Below, piece after piece: positions 6,854 to 14,400 of a DNA stretch of 26,312 nucleotides. Below the pieces are notes generated by a model. The model ran no database searches and was not told the DNA's origin. It worked only from the letters and a program-made list of their open reading frames with translations. Where the stretch lies: positions 1 to 26,312 of IMG/VR virus record IMGVR_UViG_3300032050_000703. One strand, written 5' to 3'. The stretch comes from a virus. The first letter of the stretch is position 1. Every line of letters begins with the position of its first letter. Both the position numbers and the translations under genes were made by a program.

Positions 6854-7804
6854 ATGAGCAATATCACTCTTTTCAATTCCGCAAAAGCACCCGCGTTCGT
6901 AGCCAACGCTGAACTGTCTGAAACCACGCTGGCTCTGGCTGGCGGTCAAGCCTCTGGCCCCGGCGTCAAGCGCGTCTCCATCAAAGGTGGCGTGTTCCGT
7001 CTGGTCTCTGGCGGCAAGGAGATCGCTAACATCGAAGACCGTCACCTCGATGTGATCGTCGTCAAGGCTGCCCCCAAGGTCAGCCGCATCTTCTACGCAG
7101 GTAAGTACGACAAGGACGCAGCCGCTGTGGCCCCGGATTGCTGGAGCAACGACGGTGAGACTCCCGACAAGTCCATCAAGAGCCCGCAGGCATCGACCTG
7201 CGCCAAGTGCCCCCAGAACATCGCAGGCTCTGGCAACGGTAACTCCCGCGCTTGCCGCTACCAACAGCGTCTGGCTTTGGTGCTGGCCAACAATCCCAGC
7301 GGTGATGTGCTGCAGCTCACGCTGCCTGCTACGTCCATCTTCGGCAAGGGTGAGGGCGACAAGCTGCCGCTGCAAGCATACGCACGGTGGGCGGGTTCGC
7401 AGACTCCTCCGGTCAACCTCGACATGGTGGTGACCCGCATGAAGTTCGACACGACTGCTGAGTCCCCCAAGCTGACCTTCGCTCCCCAGCGCTGGCTGAC
7501 GGAAGACGAGTACGAGACCGTGCAGGACAAGTCGCAGAGCGTTGAGGCTCAGCGCGCCGTGATGATGACCCCTGCTGGCGCAGATGGCGTGACCAAAACC
7601 GCGCCGATGCTGCTGGAGGGCAAGCGCCCGGATGCGAAGGCTGAGGCGGAAGAAGAGGAAGCGCCCAAGCCCAAGAAGAAGGCTGCCCCTGCGGTGAGCG
7701 AGGACGAGGAGCCCGAGGTTCGCAAGGCCGCACCCAAAGCCGAGGCTGTGCCTGCCAAGAAGGGCAAGCTGGCTGACATCGTCGCTGACTGGGACGACGA
7801 GTAA
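6854..7804 (+). CDS. probable ssDNA-binding protein with zinc knuckle and acidic tail
   Basis: A 316-aa protein. Residues 1-95 look strand-rich (RVSIKGGVFRLVSGGKEI), then four cysteines at 96, 116, 119 and 134 could bind one zinc, and more strand-rich sequence follows to about 230. Residues 250-305 are a Lys/Glu/Ala/Pro-rich linker, and the chain ends in ADWDDE. An acidic C-terminal tip after a flexible linker is typical of ssDNA-binding proteins (bacterial SSB, T7 gp2.5, T4 gp32), where it contacts polymerase and helicase. T4 gp32 also has a zinc site. The location between helicase and primase-helicase genes fits. There is no strong Shine-Dalgarno before the ATG. The assignment rests on layout and context; no OB-fold signature can be proven by eye. 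Confidence 0.72.
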   Translation: MSNITLFNSAKAPAFVANAELSETTLALAGGQASGPGVKRVSIKGGVFRLVSGGKEIANIEDRHLDVIVVKAAPKVSRIFYAGKYDKDAAAVAPDCWSNDGETPDKSIKSPQASTCAKCPQNIAGSGNGNSRACRYQQRLALVLANNPSGDVLQLTLPATSIFGKGEGDKLPLQAYARWAGSQTPPVNLDMVVTRMKFDTTAESPKLTFAPQRWLTEDEYETVQDKSQSVEAQRAVMMTPAGADGVTKTAPMLLEGKRPDAKAEAEEEEAPKPKKKAAPAVSEDEEPEVRKAAPKAEAVPAKKGKLADIVADWDDE

Positions 7805-7811
7805 GAAGTTT

Positions 7812-7929
7812 CGGGAGGTAGCAAGAGCGGTCGCTATGCGTGTGCCGGGGTTCGGATAACGCCTCGTTAGACATAAACACACATGCATACGATAGCGTTT
7901 CCTCTGGTCTGTCACCACGCTACCTCCCG
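7812..7929. repeat. nested inverted repeats, possible structured RNA, operator or origin
   Basis: An 11-base perfect inverted repeat (CGGGAGGTAGC at 7812-7822 and its complement at 7919-7929) flanks further complementary pieces: AGAG 7824-7827 with CTCT 7902-7905, CGC 7832-7834 with GCG 7895-7897, TATGC 7835-7839 with GCATA 7885-7889, GTGTG 7840-7844 with CACAC 7878-7882, and an apical hairpin TAACG-CCT-CGTTA at 7857-7869. All are nested in order, so one long imperfect stem-loop is possible. The segment fills the largest noncoding gap in the window, between the ssDNA-binding candidate and the HTH gene. It could be a regulatory leader, a regulator binding region or a replication origin. The arms are seen directly; the role is inference. 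Confidence 0.55.
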
Positions 7930-7939
7930 CCCTAACACC

Positions 7940-8218
7940 ATGCCCTACTCACAAAAAATTATTGATGCGGTTGCGAAGACGCCTAAGTCGCTGGGTAACC
8001 AGCTCGGGCGCTGGGCGGTCTATCACGACTTCCCCGTCACCAAAATCGCCAAAGCTCTGGGAGTGACACGGCAGACGGTCTACAACTGGTTCACGGGCAC
8101 TGAGGTGTTCGTGGGCTACCGAGACCGCGCCGAGTTCCTCTTGGAAATCCTCAGAACATCAAGCAACGCCGACGAGGCGTGGAGAAGAATATGCCGGGAA
8201 TACAACCTCACAACCTGA
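7940..8218 (+). CDS. small helix-turn-helix DNA-binding protein
   Basis: A 92-aa protein from ATG 7940. Residues 32-52 (PVTKIAKALGVTRQTVYNWF) form a clear helix-turn-helix of the Cro/XRE or transposase-like type, with the recognition helix around TRQTVYNW. The flanking helices (GNQLGRWAVYHD before; AEFLLEILRTS after) complete a small helical domain, and the C-terminus has DEAWRRICREYNL. A further in-frame ATG at 7883 would put 19 residues inside the inverted-repeat element, so I prefer 7940, although neither start has a good ribosome-binding site. It is probably a phage regulator that may act on the adjacent noncoding region. The next small gene overlaps its end by 28 bases. Confidence 0.82.
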   Translation: MPYSQKIIDAVAKTPKSLGNQLGRWAVYHDFPVTKIAKALGVTRQTVYNWFTGTEVFVGYRDRAEFLLEILRTSSNADEAWRRICREYNLTT

Positions 8219-8331
8219 GCGATGAAGAACTCCTGCAGCACATCTACATGATGGGCTACGACAAGGTTCCCGAAAACTGGGTGCGTGAACTGGCCGAACG
8301 CCTCATGCACATGCTGGACGAACACAAGTAA
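8191..8331 (+). CDS. 46-aa protein of unknown function
   Basis: A short gene starting at ATG 8191, five bases after GGAGAA at 8181-8186, and ending at TAA 8329-8331. The protein has a Glu-Glu-Leu-Leu helix, then YMMGYDKVPENWV, and a final amphipathic helix (ELAERLMHMLDEH). The good ribosome-binding site, the 28-base overlap with the HTH gene and the 17-base gap to the primase gene support it as real. No family is recognised. Confidence 0.65.
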   Translation: MPGIQPHNLSDEELLQHIYMMGYDKVPENWVRELAERLMHMLDEHK

Positions 8332-8348
8332 CCTCACCGGGAATCTGA

Positions 8349-11282
8349 ATGACACCGCAGGAGTTCTTCGCGGTGGTTTTGCCGCCTCCCGGTCACGGGG
8401 TTTACTGCGCAGCAGAACTGACCACAAAACGAAAAGAGCACAAGTTCGAGGAGACGCACGATGCATTACAAACGAAGGTAGACGAGTGGGTCGAGGCCAA
8501 GTACAACACCTACTTCGCGCTGGCGACGTTCGAGGAAGCGGGCAGCCGCGAGGCTACCAACGCACGGCACATCAAGTCGCTGTTCGTGGACATCGACTGC
8601 AACGAGGATGGCCCCAAGACCTACGGCACCAAGGAAGCCGGCATGGAGGCGTTCGACGCTTTCATGCAAAAGACGGGGCTGCACGAGCTAGGCCAGCCCT
8701 ACATCATCGACTCGGGCGGCGGGTACCACATCTACTGGCCCCTGACCGAGACGCAGGACATCACCTCGTGGAAGCCGGTGGCCGAGAACTTCAAGCGCCT
8801 GTGCAAGCAGGAAGGGCTGAAGATCGACATGACCGTGACGGCAGATGCTGCCCGGGTTCTGCGCTGGCCTGACACGCTTAACTTCAAGGCTGCATACCCT
8901 GAGCCGCGCCCCGTGCGGATACTGCAAGAAGGCGTGCTGTTCGACTTCGACATCCTTGCCTCGGCCATCATCGGCCAGCTTGGGCTGGGCGGCACTCCCC
9001 CAGTCACAGCGCCCAGCAACGTGGTGTCCCTGCCCGGCACCCGCCCCTCCCTTGCCCCGTCCGCGACCAGTGTCAAGCTCTTTGAGAACAGCATCACGCG
9101 GTTCAAAAACATCGTCAAGGCTACGCAGGCTGGCTCTGGCTGCGGCCAGCTTGAGCACTTCATCGAGAACGCAGAAGACGACGGCATGGAGCCGCTGTGG
9201 CGTGGCTGGCTGAGCATCGCGCAGAAGTGCGAGGACAACGAGAAGGCCACCGTGTGGCTGAGCAAGCTGCACCCGTACGACACCGAGCGCATGAACCAGA
9301 AGCTGCGCGAGATCAAGGGCCCCTACCCCTGCATCAAGTTCGACTCTGAGAACCCCGGCATCTGCGCCAAGTGCCCGAATTGGGGCAAGATCACCAACCC
9401 TCTGGCCTTGGGGCGCGAGGCGAGCATCAACACGGAAGAGAAAGAGATTCTGGCGAAGTTCGAGGATGTCAGCGAAGTGGCTGAGCCAGTACCGGTTAAG
9501 CGCCCGGTACCGCCCAAAGGCTATGCCTACGGAGAAAAGGGCGGCGTGTTCCAAGAACGCGAGATTGAAATGGCCGACGGCACCAAGGCCAAGAAGCACG
9601 TCATGCTGCTGGCCTACGACCTGTTCGTGGTGGACATCCTCAACGCCCATGGCGACCACACTGTGCATATGCTGGCGCTGCGTCCCGAGGGCCCGGTGGA
9701 TGTGATGGTGCCGAGCAAGGCGATGGTGTCCAAGGATGAGACGACCAAAGCGCTGGCCCAGCAGAACGTCATGGCAAGCTTCGGCGCAGGCAACGACAAG
9801 AACCTGTTCGACTACGTCCGCGCCTGCGTCGAGCAGGCTGGCCTTGAGAAGCGTGCGCTGACAGTCCCCGACCACTACGGCTGGCAGCAGGACAAGAACT
9901 ACGTGTTTGCTGGCCGCATCTTCAGTAAGGGTAAACCCCCAGTCAAGGTGCCGATGCCCGGGCTGGAGAACATCGTGTCCTTCACGGAACCCAAGGGGAC
10001 GCTGGAGGGCTGGCGTGCTGTGGTCAGCATGCTGATCGAGAAGAAGATGTACAAGCACCTATCCATCATGCTGCTGGGCGCTGGCGCTCCCCTCATGCGC
10101 TACACAGGGCTGGCAGGCATGACGGTTCACTGTGCCTCTACTGAGTCCGGCACAGGCAAGTCGCTGGCGCTGGAGTTGGCGGCCTCGGTCTGGGGTCACC
10201 CGGTGCGCTACCGCACGGGCAAGTCCACGTCTCCTGTTGCGATGCAGCAGCGGCTGGGTATGCTGCACTGCCATCCCCTGATCTCTGATGAGATCACCAA
10301 CAACAACCGGAAGGACTTTGAGTGGTTCCCCGGCTTCCTGCTGGACATGTCGGAAGGTAAGGGCAAGGAGCGCATGGAGTCCGGCGCTAACAAGGAGCGT
10401 CTGAACCTTTCGACGTGGTTCACCATCGCGATGCTGTCTTCCAACACGCACGGCGTGGACTGGCTGACTGGCGTGCGCAAGCACTCATCCGAGGGTGAGC
10501 TGCGCCGGTTGCTGGAGTACATCATCGAGGACCAGCTCTCTTGGACCCCGGCTGAGGTGGAGATCATCAAGAGCTTGCACCAGAACTACGGCGTGGTCGG
10601 CTTCAAGATGGCTGAGTACATGGTGGACAACGAGCACACGTTGTCGGAACTGACCAACGATTCCGTGCAGCGGATGTATCAGGTGTGTAACGCCACCAAC
10701 GACGAGCGCTTCTGGATGGCTGGTATCGGCTGCGCTGTGGCTGCGGGCGCTCTGTGGAGCCAGAAGTATCTGGGCATCATCGATCTGCCGCTCAAGCAGA
10801 TCATCGGGGCGTACAAGGATGTGGTTAACTTCATGCGCAAGTCCATGCGCAGCAACGTCCGGACAGCGGAGAACGTGCTCAACTCGTTCATCAGCGAGAA
10901 CTTCGGCAAGCTGCTGGTGATCCGTCGCCACTCCCAGAGCAACGCGCTGATGGCAGAGTTCGGTATGGGTCGGGAGGCCGACGAGAGTATCACCCGGTCA
11001 TCTATCTCTGGGCGAGTGGAGCACAACCTCACGCCGGGCTACTGCGACTTCTTTATCGAGGAGCAGATGATGAAGGCCCACTGCGCCGCGCACAGTTTCG
11101 GCTATGCCGCGTTTTGCAAGAAGCTGGCAGAGACCAACAACATCATGGTCGAGTTCCTCAAGAAGGATATGACGGCCAAGACCAAGGCCCCGCCCATGCG
11201 TGTGCAAGCGATCAAGGTGCGGCGTCGGTTGGAGGACGTGGGTGAAATACTCCAGAATCCGCCTGCCTTGGAAGCGGCTTGA
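8349..11282 (+). CDS. primase-helicase: archaeo-eukaryotic primase domain fused to a DUF927-like ATPase
   Basis: A 977-aa replication protein. The N-terminal primase (AEP/primpol) domain has VDID at 80-83 (catalytic Asp81 and Asp83), SGGGYHIYW at 122-130 (His127) and Asp160 followed by ARVLRWPDTLNFK. Residues 255-330 resemble a PriCT-type linker, and Cys328, Cys339 and Cys342 suggest a zinc knuckle. The C-terminal half is a DUF927-like ATPase with Walker A ESGTGKS at 599-605 and a Walker B-like LISDE ending at Asp647-Glu648. Such fusions make primers and unwind DNA at phage forks, working with the family A polymerase here. There is no clear Shine-Dalgarno, but the MTPQEFF start looks right. 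The end overlaps the next gene by 41 bases. Confidence 0.92.
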   Translation: MTPQEFFAVVLPPPGHGVYCAAELTTKRKEHKFEETHDALQTKVDEWVEAKYNTYFALATFEEAGSREATNARHIKSLFVDIDCNEDGPKTYGTKEAGMEAFDAFMQKTGLHELGQPYIIDSGGGYHIYWPLTETQDITSWKPVAENFKRLCKQEGLKIDMTVTADAARVLRWPDTLNFKAAYPEPRPVRILQEGVLFDFDILASAIIGQLGLGGTPPVTAPSNVVSLPGTRPSLAPSATSVKLFENSITRFKNIVKATQAGSGCGQLEHFIENAEDDGMEPLWRGWLSIAQKCEDNEKATVWLSKLHPYDTERMNQKLREIKGPYPCIKFDSENPGICAKCPNWGKITNPLALGREASINTEEKEILAKFEDVSEVAEPVPVKRPVPPKGYAYGEKGGVFQEREIEMADGTKAKKHVMLLAYDLFVVDILNAHGDHTVHMLALRPEGPVDVMVPSKAMVSKDETTKALAQQNVMASFGAGNDKNLFDYVRACVEQAGLEKRALTVPDHYGWQQDKNYVFAGRIFSKGKPPVKVPMPGLENIVSFTEPKGTLEGWRAVVSMLIEKKMYKHLSIMLLGAGAPLMRYTGLAGMTVHCASTESGTGKSLALELAASVWGHPVRYRTGKSTSPVAMQQRLGMLHCHPLISDEITNNNRKDFEWFPGFLLDMSEGKGKERMESGANKERLNLSTWFTIAMLSSNTHGVDWLTGVRKHSSEGELRRLLEYIIEDQLSWTPAEVEIIKSLHQNYGVVGFKMAEYMVDNEHTLSELTNDSVQRMYQVCNATNDERFWMAGIGCAVAAGALWSQKYLGIIDLPLKQIIGAYKDVVNFMRKSMRSNVRTAENVLNSFISENFGKLLVIRRHSQSNALMAEFGMGREADESITRSSISGRVEHNLTPGYCDFFIEEQMMKAHCAAHSFGYAAFCKKLAETNNIMVEFLKKDMTAKTKAPPMRVQAIKVRRRLEDVGEILQNPPALEAA
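11231..11235 (+). promoter_or_regulatory. ribosome-binding site that fixes the GTG start at 11242
   Basis: GGAGG lies six bases before GTG 11242, inside the end of the primase-helicase gene. It favours this start over an in-frame GTG at 11200, which would add 14 residues with no family-like sequence. Confidence 0.65.
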
Positions 11283-11466
11283 GAAGGGGCAGGGGTTCTT
11301 CGTCCCCTGCCTCGACTTTGAAAAGATGCGCGAGTATGGGCTGACCAAGGCGGTCAGCGAACGCATACTCGACGCTCAAGCCATACCCGGCATCAAGGAC
11401 GGGGCTGCTGGCGTATGGTTCTTCAGGAAGCCTGTCGTTCCTCGACCTTCCGCACCGCCGCATTGA
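11242..11466 (+). CDS. 74-aa conserved phage protein, last gene of the rightward module
   Basis: From GTG 11242 the product begins MKYSRIRLPWKRLEKGQGFF, a pattern I have seen in small phage proteins of unknown role (KYSRI.LPW..L..GQGFFVP, then KTR..G...AV..RI, then GVWF). It is probably a small beta-alpha protein. The start is inside the end of the primase-helicase gene, so the two are coupled. The last 14 codons (PVVPRPSAPPH end) lie over the 3' end of the giant virion gene on the other strand, a 44-base convergent overlap, and read like an extension beyond the conserved part. No catalytic residues are recognised. Confidence 0.75.
   Translation: MKYSRIRLPWKRLEKGQGFFVPCLDFEKMREYGLTKAVSERILDAQAIPGIKDGAAGVWFFRKPVVPRPSAPPH
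11288..11311. other. strong 8-bp hairpin, possible barrier for leftward transcripts
   Basis: GGCAGGGG at 11288-11295 pairs perfectly with CCCCTGCC at 11304-11311 around an 8-base loop. It sits six bases after the primase-helicase stop and within the 74-aa gene. Neither strand has a following T-run, so it is not a standard intrinsic terminator. For leftward transcripts it would form about 110 bases past the giant gene's stop and could protect 3' ends or slow polymerase. Confidence 0.4.
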
Positions 11467-14400
11467 ACTTGTTGGCCAAGTCCTGTCGCACCTTATCGAG
11501 CTGATCAAGGCGAGCGCGTTTCTCTTCTGCGTTCAAGTCCTTGCGGTTGCGCACGACATCCTCCTGCGTGCGCAGGCGTCCCAGCAGCATCTCAAAGTTG
11601 CGCGCCATGGGTGCCAGCATGATCTCGGTGCGGTGGTTGGCCAAGTACTCTTTGGCGTCTTGCGGCGTACCGTTCTTCTGGATGTCCTTCAGAGACGCGG
11701 CGCGTTGCGTGGCTTCCTTGGCAAACGCGTACATGGTGTCCGCATCTGCCCCACCGTACTTCTTCTGGAACACCGTACCAAGTATGGGAGTCTCTGACAG
11801 TCGGCGCGCAGGCGCTTCACCCTTGGTCTCCTCACGCATGAAGCTAGAAGCCACGGACATGAGCGCCAGCGGTGCGGTACCGAAGTAGCCACGGGCAATG
11901 TGCTCGATTTGCACCGGAGACAGCGGCAACACCTTTGCCAGCATCTTGGCAGCTTCCGTAGTGGAGGCGTTGAAGCGCTCCTCCGGGCTGCGGTTCTGCA
12001 TGGAGATCGACTCGATGTTTTGACCAGAGAAGAAGTTCTTGTTCGTCCACACCTCGAACAGCGGCTTGACCGCTTGCGGCACAACCGAGCTATACCCCGG
12101 AATAGACGAGAGAAAAATGTCTCGCAGCGCTTTGAGCTGCTGCTTGCTGTTTGTCTCCGCCTTCATAGCATCGGCAAGCGCCACGGCGGCGGTAAAGAAC
12201 CAGCCAGATTCGTACGGCAAGGGAATCTTCACAGGCTCGCTGACGCCCGGCAGATGTACAAAGAAGTTCGTGTACTTGTCCCGGGGCTTGGCGTTCTTGA
12301 ACGTCTCGTCGTCCTCCATAGCCATGGCGTACACCAGACCGACGCCAAACAACATGACCGCGTTGTTCCAGAACTTGCGCTGGATACGCTGACGCTCCTC
12401 GAAAGGCATCTTCCCACGCATCGCTTTGGCCAAGACGTTCAGGCCCTGAATCTGCGCGTTCATGAACGGGTACAAGCGGTTGGCGTACTGCACCGTAGGC
12501 GACAGACCGCGCTTGTAGAAGTTCATGGACTCCATGGTCATCAGGTCGGCTTCTACTTCCGACAGACCATTCTTGCGTGCGTTCTCGTACACCAAACCTC
12601 GTGTGGCAGCATCGGCACGAATCGCCGCACGGTCCAACAAACCCATCAAACGGTCAATAGCAGAACCGTCTTTGCCGCTGGCAAGCTGCGTAGCAAACGC
12701 CGACATGTCATCGGGATCGCCAGTGAAGATGCCGCTTTGGATCAGACCCTTCTCAATCAGGTTCTTAGTCGCCGCGCTACGCCCGGCGCTGCTGCGCAGG
12801 AATTCAGCACCCGCCATAACCACGGCACGGAACGGCCCGTAATTCAAACCGCCAGTGAACGACGCTGCCATCGGGTCACGAATAAGCTGGCGGAAGATGT
12901 ACGGAGGCATCCGGGTCACGCCCTTGCGCAGCCAGTCGCCGGCAATACCGCCAATTTTCAAGAACGCAGGCAATGTCAGGTGTGCGCCTTCAAGGCTCTT
13001 GACCACCATCTCGGCAGGAATGCCTTCCATCGTGGTGTTTTTGGTGCTGATGCGCAGCCAACGCTGACCGTCGTCCTTCGGGTCTTTCGGATCAGGCTCT
13101 TGCTTAAACCGAATGATGTCTGTCCCTGCCGGCCCGTGCCCACGCTTGATCGGCATAGCGTTCTTGCCGTCTGCACCCTTACCTTCACCAAACTCCTGCA
13201 TGGCGTAGGCAATTTCTTTGGTGGCGTTGTTGGTCAGCGCCGCCCGGGTGATCAGCATGGTGTTGCGGATCAGCGATTCGTTGAGCGGCAAAATCTTGCT
13301 CTCACCGCCTTTGAGTTCAGCCAGATACGGCTGGGTGCGAATGTCACCAATCGTCAGCGTCTTCTCACCACCGAACACCAGCTCCGCCGTGCCATCCGGA
13401 CGCACACGGTAGTAAGGAACGTAGTCACCATCCTTGAGCCACTGCTTTGCTTCGGCCTTGGAGATCACGCCAGCGTCGGCAAGAAGCTTGATCTGTCCTT
13501 CGTTGTAGGCGTTGTACTGGCGGCGCACTTCTTCCAGAGAACTCTTGAGTTCAGGGTCTGCGTTAACCGCTGCCATTGCCGCTGCTAGGTCAGACTCTTT
13601 CAGGCCCAGCTCGCCGATGTCCAGCTTGCTCAGCCCTTTGTTGGCCGCCCGCTGAGCGATCATGTAGGTGGACGCCAACGCAAACTTAGCTTGCGTGTTC
13701 TTGCCGGGCACGGCCTTGACGGCGTTAAAAATATCTTGTGCGGGGTTCTGGTTGCTAGACCTCAGCCCACGCAAACCTTTGTCATCGGTGTAGAACTCCA
13801 GCGGACCGTTGGAGAGCGCCGTGTACACCAGCGGCATGTACTGATCGGCTTTGCGCACGTTATACATGGCCTGCGTGAACAGGTCGTCTTTGCCCAGCTC
13901 CTTGGCACCGCGCTTGAGAGCTTCTTGCAAACCCGCACGCATATCCACAGCGTTCATCTCAGCCTTCAGCGCGAGATTGGATTTGTTTCTCTCGATGAAG
14001 CCCTCGGGCTGCGCAATGATTCGGTCGGCCAAGTCAGTCAGCGCATTCTCGGACTCGTACTTGGGTTTAGCAACGCGGTACAGCGGGGCGGCCTTGCCAG
14101 TCTCGGCAACACGATTGACGCCACCTTGAACCACATGACGGCGAGCATTGGCAACGAGCTGCTGAACTTGCTTGTCCGACACGGACTGCCCGAACACACG
14201 GCGAATGAAACTGCGCAGCGCGTCGTAGACCGCACGCAAAACACCCGGACCCTTGGCGTTGGGGTCGCGCTCAGCCATATCGGCCAGCACTTCTTCCGTT
14301 GCCGTGTTCTGGTTCAGCGAGGGAGTCTCGCGCATCTTGGCGTCGGCCTTGGCTTTAACGTCGCGGTTGCCGTTGTAGATGCGGTTCATCTCGGCGGCAT

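Noticed and set aside
7841-7870. tRNA-like GGTTCG piece or integron attC-like TAAC/GTTA arms
   Set aside because: No acceptor, anticodon or T-stem can be drawn, and the outer arms do not match the attC core sites.
6686-7918. 410-aa reading frame on the minus strand
   Set aside because: It lies opposite the coiled-coil and ssDNA-binding genes, is rich in Arg, Leu and His, has no motif, and is a shadow of GC-rich codon bias.
7883-7939. Longer start for the HTH gene
   Set aside because: The extra 19 residues fall in the inverted-repeat element and have no HTH-like conservation; ATG 7940 is preferred although no start has a good ribosome-binding site.
8688-10058. 456-aa reading frame on the minus strand
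   Set aside because: It is opposite the primase domain and following part of the primase-helicase; it has no motifs and a His/Val/Leu-rich composition typical of antisense shadows.
11288-11311. Intrinsic terminator
   Set aside because: The hairpin is strong but neither strand has a T-run after it, so it is listed only as a hairpin.
11900-13588. 562-aa reading frame on the plus strand
   Set aside because: It is antisense to the giant virion gene, with Arg/His-rich sequence and no domain.
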